From contig JAVJSU010000067.1 in assembly GCA_040219275.1 (NCBI GenBank), positions 1 to 33,578 on the forward strand: DNA of 33,578 bases. Reading direction: 5' to 3'. The stretch is from JAVJSU01 sp040219275 (GTDB lineage: Bacteria; Chloroflexota; Anaerolineae; Aggregatilineales; Phototrophicaceae). Shown here piece after piece: positions 23,547 through 30,583 of the stretch. Each line of letters opens with the position of its first letter. Positions within the stretch are counted from its first letter, which is position 1. The translations under genes and the position numbers were made by a program. The notes below the pieces were generated by a model, which saw only the letters and a list, made by a program, of their open reading frames with translations, searched no databases and was not told where the DNA came from.

Positions 23547-25409
23547 GTGCTCAGTCAGTTCAGGCAGTGGTTCAATACTATAAAGATTCGCCAGCGCCTG
23601 TTACTCGCGTTTGGTCTTCTGGTTATCATTAATTTCATCCCATTTATGGCATTCACCATTATAGAAGCCCCTGCAACCCACGCCCTCGACAGTTTAGAAG
23701 CCATCCGCTATGAAAATGATCTAGTGAAATCGGTTGAGGGGGAAATCCAGACCATTCGCTATTTAACCAATCGCGGTGGCATTGAATTTTTGATTGGTCG
23801 GCAGGAACGGGCGATAGAATATTATACGGATGCGGTGGCGGATACTGAAAATACGCTGTTGCTGATTGAGCAAATTCAGGCAACAGATATGGAGTCGCTG
23901 ACCGAAGATGTAGAACTCATGGCACTCCTTGAGGATGTACACAGCAACCTCAACAGTTATCGTGAAGCGGGCAATGAAATTTTGACCGATATTGTCCCGT
24001 TGCGACTGAATGGGACAACTGGTGATGGTCTGGTGCGTGACCTGCTCATTCCGCTAGAAGCGATCAACGCGCAATTGACGATCAATGATGTGCTCCTTGT
24101 CGCCAATCAGTATGTCGGGTCATTTAATCGGGATGCGGTTGTGCAATTGCCACTTGCGCTGGTTGGTTTGGAACAACGGATTAATCAATCCGAATTAAGC
24201 GATAGCACAAAAGCGGAATTGCAAGATTTATTGACGGACGCTCGCAGTTTTCTGGGCGAATTATTGATTGTCGATTTTCGCGTGAGCAGGCTGTTTAATC
24301 AGATGGGGATTGATGTCAACAATTCAATTGATCTGCTGACCGTCTACATCACAACACAAAATGCGCTACAGGCAAGCTTACAAACCACGTATGACAATGC
24401 AAACGCCACCCGACAGGCGATTACACCGGTTATCATGCTGAGTATCTTAACGGTGTCGATCACCCTACCGTTTTTCCTATCCCGGACACTCACCAAGCCA
24501 ATTCATGAGTTAACAGATGCGACGCAAGTCATCGCTAGCGGGAATTATGGCAAGCGGGTGGACGTGACGCGCTCTGATGAAATCGGTCAGCTGGCGACGG
24601 CATTTAATCAGATGGCGGATGTGATCGAGGAGCGGGATGGCACGCTGAAGGCACAATCTGAAGCGTTGAATGTGGCACTGAGCAAGGCGGAAGAATCATC
24701 GCGCTTAAAGAGTGAATTTCTGGCGACAATGTCCCATGAACTGCGAACCCCATTGAATGCCATCATCGGCTATTCGGGTTTGTTGGAAATGGGCGGGATG
24801 GGCGAACTTGACGAGAAGGTGCATAAAGCAGTGACGACCATCCAAAAAAGTGGCGATCATCTGCTGGCGATGATTAATGATATTCTTGATCTGGCGAAGA
24901 TTGAGTCCGGTCAGATTACGCTGTTTGAGTATCCGATGGAGATAAAGACACAAATAGACGTATGGCAGGAGCGCATGGCGTTATCGGCGGAATATAAAGG
25001 TCTGGCGTTCAAAACAGTGATTGATCCAGACTTGCCGGAAGAACTTGTGGTGGACTGGGAGCGCCTCTCGCAGATTGTGCTCAACCTATTATCAAACGCG
25101 GTCAAATTCACCAAGCAGGGTAGTATCACGCTGGAAGTCGCCCAAAAGAGCAAGGCTGAATGGATGATTTGCGTGACGGATACCGGCATTGGCATGAGTC
25201 AGACAGCGATTGATTACATCTTCGAGGAATTCCGGCAGGTTGATGGCAGTCATCAGCGCTCCTATGAAGGCACGGGGCTGGGACTGGCGATTGTCCGCAA
25301 GTTAAGCCGGAAAATGCAGGGTGATGTGCGGGTCAGCAGTGAACCGAACAGGGGCAGTACGTTCACGGTTGTGCTCCCGTTGAAAGTGCCAACATCTGCC
25401 GGCGATTAA
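23547..25409 (+). CDS. Membrane sensor histidine kinase with HAMP domain
   Basis: The protein has 620 residues. TM1 is at about 17-39, then a helical extracytoplasmic sensor (about 40-290, probably four-helix-bundle type), TM2 at about 292-313, HAMP (about 312-365; LTKPIHELTDATQVIASGNY), and a coiled-coil linker. HisKA follows, with phosphoacceptor H397 in MSHELRTPLNAIIGYS. HATPase (about 500-612) has N517 in NLLSNAVKF, D545 in DTGIGM and GTGLGLAI at 575-582. It should sense an external or membrane cue and phosphorylate a response regulator that is not in this window. The start is GTG at 23547, with AAGGGA about 10 bases upstream. It converges on the DUF6265 gene, with 4 bases between the two stops. 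Confidence 0.92.
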   Translation: MLSQFRQWFNTIKIRQRLLLAFGLLVIINFIPFMAFTIIEAPATHALDSLEAIRYENDLVKSVEGEIQTIRYLTNRGGIEFLIGRQERAIEYYTDAVADTENTLLLIEQIQATDMESLTEDVELMALLEDVHSNLNSYREAGNEILTDIVPLRLNGTTGDGLVRDLLIPLEAINAQLTINDVLLVANQYVGSFNRDAVVQLPLALVGLEQRINQSELSDSTKAELQDLLTDARSFLGELLIVDFRVSRLFNQMGIDVNNSIDLLTVYITTQNALQASLQTTYDNANATRQAITPVIMLSILTVSITLPFFLSRTLTKPIHELTDATQVIASGNYGKRVDVTRSDEIGQLATAFNQMADVIEERDGTLKAQSEALNVALSKAEESSRLKSEFLATMSHELRTPLNAIIGYSGLLEMGGMGELDEKVHKAVTTIQKSGDHLLAMINDILDLAKIESGQITLFEYPMEIKTQIDVWQERMALSAEYKGLAFKTVIDPDLPEELVVDWERLSQIVLNLLSNAVKFTKQGSITLEVAQKSKAEWMICVTDTGIGMSQTAIDYIFEEFRQVDGSHQRSYEGTGLGLAIVRKLSRKMQGDVRVSSEPNRGSTFTVVLPLKVPTSAGD

Positions 25410-25413
25410 GTGT

Positions 25414-25881
25414 TTACGGCAGGCGCTGGAAGATGAACTTTTGTGCTTCGTCTGGAAACGCGTCTTCTTTCTCGAAGTACGAGACAAGGCGATTTTCACC
25501 CTCTAAGCGATAGATCAGCCATTGGGTCTCGCGCTTATTCATCTGTAAAAAGACCGCACGCCGATAGTCCAACTGTACCAGCAAAAATTCGGTGGCTTCG
25601 TCTTTTTCTTCCCACCCTTTTAAGCCGGGGTTAAAATGCTTGAGGCGCATAAACACTTCCGCGTCATTTTGTTCGATGACCAGTAATTCGTAAAACCACA
25701 CACCATCCGGTTTTTCCCAGCGGAACATGCCCATCATCGTGCCGCCTGTGCCGGGTTCGCTCCAATGTTCCTCGACGGTATCTTCGCCATACGTGCCGTG
25801 TGATCCGCGCCATTTGCCAATCATCCATGGAAAGTCTGCTGGGGTTGCATTGGTCACACCGCTGGTTGGAAATTTTGTCAT
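25414..25881 (-). CDS. DUF6265 family protein
   Basis: The protein has 155 residues. It shows WMIGKWRGSHG near the start and TVEEHWSEPGTGGTMMGMFR at about 36-55, followed by VWFYELLVIEQ and later TEFLLVQLDYRRAVFL. This matches the small lipocalin-like DUF6265 family. Its function is unknown; some relatives carry a signal peptide, but none is visible here. I start at the ATG at 25881 because GAGGAG lies 8 bases upstream; a GTG three codons earlier is in the wrong place for it. It has its own promoter (25920-25947) and ends 4 bases from the kinase stop on the other strand. Confidence 0.8.
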   Translation of the reverse strand: MTKFPTSGVTNATPADFPWMIGKWRGSHGTYGEDTVEEHWSEPGTGGTMMGMFRWEKPDGVWFYELLVIEQNDAEVFMRLKHFNPGLKGWEEKDEATEFLLVQLDYRRAVFLQMNKRETQWLIYRLEGENRLVSYFEKEDAFPDEAQKFIFQRLP

Positions 25882-25919
25882 ATTAAGCACTCCTCATGTT
25901 TTTTGCCCACGCTACAGGC

Positions 25920-25947
25920 ATTATATACAAATGTTCTAGGTTGTTAA
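25920..25947 (-). promoter_or_regulatory. Promoter for the DUF6265 gene
   Basis: On the minus strand TTAACA (25942-25947, 5 of 6) is followed after 16 bases by a perfect TATAAT (25920-25925). The ATG lies about 39 bases downstream of the -10. Confidence 0.65.
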
Positions 25948-25973
25948 AGGTAGAGCATGATTAGTAGTTCGGT

Positions 25974-25994
25974 GGGCGACCACGCGGGTCGCCC
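25974..25994. repeat. Intergenic hairpin GGGCGACC-N5-GGTCGCCC
   Basis: Perfect 8-bp arms surround ACGCG, and CTAC follows. It resembles the hairpin at 21429 in layout, and the terminator at 30488 in its arm sequence (GGGCGACC). It is not followed by T on either strand, so it looks like a dispersed repeat unit and not a terminator. Confidence 0.78.
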
Positions 25995-26122
25995 CTACAC
26001 ATCATACAGACCGCCAAACATTTTTCCTTTGTGTCTTTGTCTCTTTTTGACTTTGTGTTACGCTTTCCGCACATCTATTTTACGAAGCGATCATCCTATT
26101 TTGACTTTTTAAAGGACACATA

Positions 26123-27487
26123 ATGCCGACACCTCATGAATACGCTCACGAACACGCGGAACGTTTCCGTCAGGAATTGCACGACCTGCTCAGGATTCCG
26201 AGTATCAGCACCGATCCCGCTTATAGGAGCGAAGTCCGGCGTTGTGCGGATTGGCTGGCGGCACATCTGCGCGGGTTGGGCATGACCGCAGAAACCATCC
26301 CGACCAATCGCCATCCGCTGGTGTATGCGGAATGGATGGGTGCGGGCGCGGATGCCAAAACGGTACTCACCTACGGGCATTATGATGTGCAACCTGCCGA
26401 TGTAGACGAGGGCTGGCACTCCGACCCGTTCGAGCCGGAAGAACGCGACGGCAACATTTATGCGCGCGGCGCGGAGGACAATAAGGGTCAACTATGGTTG
26501 CAGATCAAAGCGGTGGAATCGCTCTTTCATGGCGATCAACCGCCTGCCTGTAACCTCAAGTTTATCATCGAGGGCGAGGAAGAATCCGGCGGGGAGAGCA
26601 TCGCTAAATATGTGGCGGAAAATCCTGAAAAGCTGAAAGCCGATGTGTGCTTGATCTCCGATACGGGAATTCTGGCGTTTGATAAACCGTCCATTATCTA
26701 TGCGTTACGCGGTATGGTAGCCACCGAACTCACCGTCACCGGACCCGATCATGATTTACATAGCGGATCGTTCGGCGGTGTGGTGCATAATCCGTTGCAA
26801 GTTGTCGCGGAGATCGTCTCTAAATTGCACAACGCCGATGGCAGTGTCGCCGTTCCCGGATTTTATGACGATGTGGTGATGATGAGCGATGCAGAGCGGG
26901 CTGAACTGGCGAAAACCTCATGGACGGAAGCCGAAGTCGCCACAGAAACCGGCGTACCCCAAACATGGGGAGAAGTAGGGTTCAGCCCGCGTGAACGTGC
27001 TGGAGGTCGTCCCACGTTGGAGATTAACGGCATCGGTGGCGGTTATGCTGGCATTGGCTTCAAGACGGTCATCCCGTCCTCAGCGTTGGTGAAAATTAGC
27101 TGTCGGCTGGTTGCCAATCAAGACCCGGATCGCATCTATGACTTGCTGAAAGCGTATGTCGCGCAAATCACCCCGCCGACGGTCACGGTTGAATGGAAAA
27201 AATTCGGTGGCGGGCATGGCGCGCTGGTGGACATCCACGCGCCGGAGATGCAAGCGGCGGTCAGGGCATATGAAAACGTGTGGGGCGTGAAGCCGGTTTT
27301 TCTGCGTGAAGGCGGGAGTATCCCTGTCGTCGCGGATTTACAGCGGCATGTAGGGATGCCGGTATTGCTGATTGGCTTTGGCTTGCCGACAGATAACATT
27401 CATGGACCGAATGAGCATTTCAACATTGAGCTATTTCATCGTGGCGTGGATACCATTTTGCACTTCTATGAGATTTACGCCGGGTAG
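26123..27487 (+). CDS. M20 family dipeptidase, copy 2
   Basis: This 454-residue protein is homologous along its whole length to the M20 protein at 21496, including the MP..H.YA..HA start. Its active site is fully standard: H86 and D88 in GHYDVQP, D119 in RGAEDNKGQ, E152 and E153 in EGEEESGG, D180 in LISDTG, H213 in DLHSG, and H427 in IHGPNEH. It should be a di-zinc peptidase for dipeptides or short peptides in the cytoplasm. AAAGGACA precedes the ATG. The gene has no operon partner, and no terminator is obvious after it. The pair probably arose by an old duplication, because the two differ throughout and are separated by three unrelated genes. Confidence 0.94.
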   Translation: MPTPHEYAHEHAERFRQELHDLLRIPSISTDPAYRSEVRRCADWLAAHLRGLGMTAETIPTNRHPLVYAEWMGAGADAKTVLTYGHYDVQPADVDEGWHSDPFEPEERDGNIYARGAEDNKGQLWLQIKAVESLFHGDQPPACNLKFIIEGEEESGGESIAKYVAENPEKLKADVCLISDTGILAFDKPSIIYALRGMVATELTVTGPDHDLHSGSFGGVVHNPLQVVAEIVSKLHNADGSVAVPGFYDDVVMMSDAERAELAKTSWTEAEVATETGVPQTWGEVGFSPRERAGGRPTLEINGIGGGYAGIGFKTVIPSSALVKISCRLVANQDPDRIYDLLKAYVAQITPPTVTVEWKKFGGGHGALVDIHAPEMQAAVRAYENVWGVKPVFLREGGSIPVVADLQRHVGMPVLLIGFGLPTDNIHGPNEHFNIELFHRGVDTILHFYEIYAG

Positions 27488-27584
27488 CGATCAGGTCAAT
27501 TTTAGGCGATTTCCCTACAGTAGCCCTGATGTGCTATGTAAGGATAAGCAGAACACGCTATACTTATAGAAACGGTTGTTTTAG

Positions 27585-27612
27585 CGTGGAGTCAGTATGA
27601 TTAAACTCCGCG
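27585..27612. repeat. 8-bp inverted repeat in the leader of the PA14-SH3 gene
   Basis: CGTGGAGT (27585-27592) pairs with ACTCCGCG (27605-27612), with one G-U in RNA. It lies about 50 bases before the ribosome site of the next gene. A TATACT hexamer at 27559-27564 is a possible -10 box upstream of it. The hairpin would then be in the mRNA leader. Confidence 0.4.
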
Positions 27613-27663
27613 TATAAACAGCTATTCATTGTGTGTCATCGAATCGCACTTCAGGAGGTCATC

Positions 27664-28740
27664 ATGACCAGAAAAGTTCTGGCGCTATTTGTTGCGTTAT
27701 TATCCGGTCTGATTTTAAGTTTGGTTATTACCTTTAGTGGCGCTGAACCCGCCTATGCCCAAACGCAAAATGCGTGGACGGCACAGTTTTATAGTGATAC
27801 GAATTTCGCTACGCCGGTTGCCACTGCCAACTATACAACGCTTAATATGAACTGGTCGGGTGTGCCGACTGGCGGGGATGGCGTTACACCCGTTGCGGGG
27901 GTTCCGGCGGATAACTTCAGCGTGTTGTTCACATCGTCGCAGAACTTCACACAGGGGACGTATCGGTTTACCGTCGTCGCGGATGATTATGCGCGCATTT
28001 TGATCGACGGAATCGAAATCCTGAACACGGAGCCTGCTGGCACACCGGGTATCGCGCAGAATGTCGGGGTGATTATCGCCGCAGGAACGCGCACGGTGCA
28101 GGTCTACCTGAAAGAATTCGGGAGCGCGGCAATCATTCAGCTGACGTGGGCGCTGGAAAGTGGCGGGACGATTGGCGGCACACCGGGCATACAGGTCACG
28201 GCGACCAACACCCCATTGCCGACGATCACTCCCCTGCCGTTCATTCCGCCCGGCTCACTGACAGGCACGGTTATCAGGGCATCGGTGTTGAATATCCGTG
28301 ACGCACCGTCAACCGGAGGCAATCGTCTGGGGCGGATTTTGCGTGGGCAGACCTATCGCATCATCGGGCGTGATAGTGATGCACGCTGGTTCTTGTTGCA
28401 ACTTTCCGGCTATCAAGGCTGGGCGTATGGCTATTATCTCGCCTCCAACTTTAACGAATTCACCGCGCCTGTCGTCAGTGGCAATAGCATTCTGGGCTTG
28501 GCGGGTCAGGGTGATACCGGTGTCCGTGCACAGACCCGCGCTACGTTGCGTCTGCGTGGTGCACCGACCATCGCCTCCGCGCAGATCGGGCGCGTTACAT
28601 GGGGATCGTTCGTGCCGATTGTTGGGCGGACGGCTGATGGTACATGGTATCAGATCGTGTGGCGTGGCTCCGTCGGCTGGGTGTTCTCAGAATTTGTGCG
28701 CATATTGGAAGGCGATCTCAATAACGTTCCAATACGGTAG
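27664..28740 (+). CDS. Secreted protein with PA14-like domain and two SH3 domains
   Basis: The protein has 358 residues. A signal peptide covers 1-32, with predicted cleavage after AYA before QTQ. Residues 35-165 look like a PA14 domain (WTAQFYSDTNF at the start, then YRFTVVADDYARILIDG at 100-116). A Thr/Pro-rich linker follows at about 178-197. Two bacterial SH3 domains are at about 202-262 (VLNIRDAPSTGGNRLGRI) and 286-346 (TLRLRGAPTIASAQIGRV). PA14 domains bind carbohydrate and SH3 domains often bind cell-wall peptides, so an adhesive or wall-binding role is inferred. I chose the ATG at 27664 because AGGAGGT sits 5-6 bases upstream and the signal peptide begins there. A longer frame to 27631 lacks both. 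Confidence 0.87.
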   Translation: MTRKVLALFVALLSGLILSLVITFSGAEPAYAQTQNAWTAQFYSDTNFATPVATANYTTLNMNWSGVPTGGDGVTPVAGVPADNFSVLFTSSQNFTQGTYRFTVVADDYARILIDGIEILNTEPAGTPGIAQNVGVIIAAGTRTVQVYLKEFGSAAIIQLTWALESGGTIGGTPGIQVTATNTPLPTITPLPFIPPGSLTGTVIRASVLNIRDAPSTGGNRLGRILRGQTYRIIGRDSDARWFLLQLSGYQGWAYGYYLASNFNEFTAPVVSGNSILGLAGQGDTGVRAQTRATLRLRGAPTIASAQIGRVTWGSFVPIVGRTADGTWYQIVWRGSVGWVFSEFVRILEGDLNNVPIR

Positions 28741-28751
28741 GGGACAAAATC

Positions 28752-28792
28752 CCCTCCCCCCAACCCCTCCCCGCTTCGCAATGAGGGGGAGG
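28752..28792. repeat. C-rich intergenic repeat with CCTCCCC/GGGGAGG stem
   Basis: This block, beginning a few bases after the PA14-SH3 stop codon, consists of C-runs followed by GCTTCGCAATGA and then a G-run. The flanks can fold as a stem. Similar C-rich units are known to me as dispersed intergenic repeats in several phyla. There is no T-run, so it is not a standard terminator. Confidence 0.5.
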
Positions 28793-28923
28793 TGCCGTTC
28801 GGCTTAAAGTCTCCCCATGCGATTCTAGGAGTGTCTACGCCTATAAGCGGGGGAGATTAAATATTCAACAATCATTAGTGCGATTTTAGCGATGCGCTAG
28901 CATTTCTCTATCAATAAACATTG

Positions 28924-28954
28924 TGACCCGTCGTGATGATGGGTCATTGTTTTT
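28924..28954 (+). terminator. Terminator-like hairpin TGACCC-N11-GGGTCA with T-rich tail
   Basis: TGACCC (28924-28929) pairs with GGGTCA (28941-28946), and TTGTTTTT follows. The loop GTCGTGATGAT differs at only the last base from the loop of the strong terminator at 30488-30522. It could end transcripts from the PA14-SH3 gene, although it is about 180 bases after that stop codon. Confidence 0.55.
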
Positions 28955-29105
28955 ATGGAGATTACCCACTTTTTGGGGATAAATGAATTTTGTGAAAATA
29001 GGCGCGAATTCGCTAAATGTCTTAATCCACCACACATAATAATGGTAAGATTAGGGTAGCTAGCATCATCAGATACGTTAGAAGGCAAGTTCAGGGCAAT
29101 GAAAA

Positions 29106-29426
29106 ATGGGTAAATGTGACGAAAAAAATGTAAACAATATGCTCTCGTTCCTGATGGAACAACCCTGTGAGCAAGAAATCATCGACATGGATTGTAACGA
29201 TTATTGCGGGAAAATCGCACGGTTAGCAGAGCTGGTCGCGGAAGGCGCACATCTAAACCAGGTTCGCCCTGCGCTTGAAGAGCATCTGCAACATTGGCAG
29301 GATTGCCGTGAAGAATTTGAAGCGCTGGTTGCAATCATACAAGCCGAGGGTGACGGGAAAGTAAATAGCCCTGAAGTCGAGGCATTGTTACAGGAAATTA
29401 AATCTTCGGAGAAGAAATCAACATGA
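29106..29426 (+). CDS. Small Cys/His-rich protein translationally coupled to thioredoxin reductase
   Basis: The protein has 106 residues. Cysteines are at 4, 21, 30, 34 and 67 and histidines at 60 and 63. The part DCNDYCGKIARLAELV, followed by LEEHLQHWQDCREEFEAL, resembles the helical zinc-binding fold of anti-sigma (ZAS-like) proteins, but the usual HxxxCxxC is only partly present (H63, C67). No sigma factor is adjacent. The stop overlaps the trxB ATG by 4 bases (ATGA), so the two are translated together. A thiol-based sensor or a redox partner of the reductase is a reasonable inference, but neither is shown. The ribosome site is weak (AGGGC). It is soluble, with no signal peptide. Confidence 0.72.
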   Translation: MGKCDEKNVNNMLSFLMEQPCEQEIIDMDCNDYCGKIARLAELVAEGAHLNQVRPALEEHLQHWQDCREEFEALVAIIQAEGDGKVNSPEVEALLQEIKSSEKKST

Positions 29427-30409
29427 AGAAAGAACGTGTCGTTATTATCGGGTCGGGTCCTGCGGGGTTGACCGCCGCCTTATACACCGCCCGCGCACAG
29501 CTTAATCCGGTGGTGATCGCCGGTAATGTGCTCGGTGGTCAGGTGGGGATCACCCATGAAATTGAGAATTATCCCGGTTTTCCGGAAACACTGAGCGGTC
29601 CCGAATTGGTGGAACGCTTTAAGCTCCATGCGGAAAAGTTCGGCGCGGAAGTCGTGTTTGATATGGTCACCGAGGTGGACTTTAGCACAGGGTCGCCGTT
29701 TACCGTCAAGACGTATAACGAAACCTATCTGGCGGATGCGGTGATTGTGACCATCGGCGCGAACCCACGTTTGCTGAACATCCCCGGCGAAAAAGAATAT
29801 ACCGGCTACGGTGTGAGCTATTGTGGCACCTGTGACGGATTCTTCTTCCGGGGTAAGGATGTGGTTGTGGTCGGCGGGGGTGACTCCGCGTTGGAAGAAG
29901 GCATCTTCCTGACCAAATTCGCCAGCAGAGTGAATATCATCCATCGCCGTGAAGAATTGCGGGCAGGTGTGCAGTTGATCGAACGTGCCAACAAGAACGA
30001 GAAAATCAGCTTCACATGGAACACCGTGATTGAAGAGATTGTCGCCAATGATGATGGCGCGGTCAGCAAGGTGATTTTGAAGAACGTCAATACAGGTGAG
30101 ACCAGCGAAAAAGCCACCGACGGCGTGTTTATCTTCATCGGGCATGAGCCGAACAGTGAAGTATTTGGCGGGCAACTTGCCACCAATGATGCGGGGTATG
30201 TCATCACGGATCAACTATATCGCACCAACGTAGAGGGTATCTTCGCCGCCGGTGAGATTCAGGACGAGGTGTGGCGACAGGTTGCGACCTCCGTCGGACA
30301 GGGCACGTCCGCCGCGATGAGCACGATCAACTGGCTTTCCGAGCATGAAGATCAGCTTCAGGTGCTGGATGTTGCTGATAAAGTAGAAACCGAAGTCGTG
30401 GCTAAATAA
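29423..30409 (+). CDS. trxB: Thioredoxin reductase (NADPH)
   Basis: The protein has 328 residues. It has the FAD-binding GSGPAG (10-15), the redox-active CGTC at 134-137 in the NADPH domain (CATC in the E. coli enzyme), the NADPH-binding VVGGGDSALEEG (149-160) and HRREELRA (174-181), and the second FAD motif EGIFAAGEIQDEVWRQVATS (271-290). In that last motif the family's usual AGD is AGE, a conservative change worth noting. It transfers electrons from NADPH through FAD to thioredoxin in the cytoplasm. The start overlaps the upstream Cys-rich gene by 4 bases. A good terminator follows. No thioredoxin gene is in the window. A ferredoxin-NADP reductase of the same fold is excluded by the CxxC pair. 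Confidence 0.94.
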   Translation: MKKERVVIIGSGPAGLTAALYTARAQLNPVVIAGNVLGGQVGITHEIENYPGFPETLSGPELVERFKLHAEKFGAEVVFDMVTEVDFSTGSPFTVKTYNETYLADAVIVTIGANPRLLNIPGEKEYTGYGVSYCGTCDGFFFRGKDVVVVGGGDSALEEGIFLTKFASRVNIIHRREELRAGVQLIERANKNEKISFTWNTVIEEIVANDDGAVSKVILKNVNTGETSEKATDGVFIFIGHEPNSEVFGGQLATNDAGYVITDQLYRTNVEGIFAAGEIQDEVWRQVATSVGQGTSAAMSTINWLSEHEDQLQVLDVADKVETEVVAK

Positions 30410-30439
30410 GCACGATCAAACATCAACACTATAAACACG

Positions 30440-30469
30440 AGAGTCGGAGATTGTTTCCGGCTCTTTTTT
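30440..30469 (+). terminator. Rho-independent terminator of trxB
   Basis: AGAGTCGGA (30440-30448) pairs with TCCGGCTCT (30456-30464), nine pairs with one G-U and a 7-base loop. A run of T follows to 30469. It begins 31 bases after the trxB stop codon. Confidence 0.9.
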
Positions 30470-30480
30470 GTTGCTACACG

Positions 30481-30522
30481 AAAAAAAAACGGGCGACCCG
30501 TCGTGATGAGGGGTCGCCCGTT
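30481..30522 (-). terminator. Strong terminator of the S41 peptidase gene (GGGCGACCC hairpin)
   Basis: On the minus strand AACGGGCGACCC pairs perfectly with GGGTCGCCCGTT (12 pairs; 30511-30522 with 30488-30499), and nine T follow (A-run at 30481-30489 on plus). The loop is 11 bases. It sits about 60 bases after the peptidase stop codon. Its arms share GGGCGACC with the hairpin at 25974, and its loop nearly matches the hairpin at 28924. Confidence 0.93.
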
Positions 30523-30583
30523 GTCTGCATTCTATCTGAACGTAGTGGCACAAGAGATTGCACCACTACGGCATATCATTTGC

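Larger units (their letters stand above)
28741..29105. other. 365-base intergenic region rich in inverted repeats
   Basis: No gene is seen. It starts with a C-rich repeat block and CCTCCCC/GGGGAGG hairpin (about 28752-28792), then TCTCCCC (28811) pairing with GGGGAGA (28852). TAGCG-ATG-CGCTA follows at 28888, then the terminator-like GACCC hairpin at 28924, and the palindrome GCGAATTCGC at 29005-29014. The promoter of the next gene must lie near the end of this region but is not clear. Confidence 0.6.

Noticed and set aside
29480..30214. Long minus-strand open frame (244 codons) opposite trxB
   Set aside because: Antisense shadow of trxB; no ribosome site, and no recognisable domain in the product.
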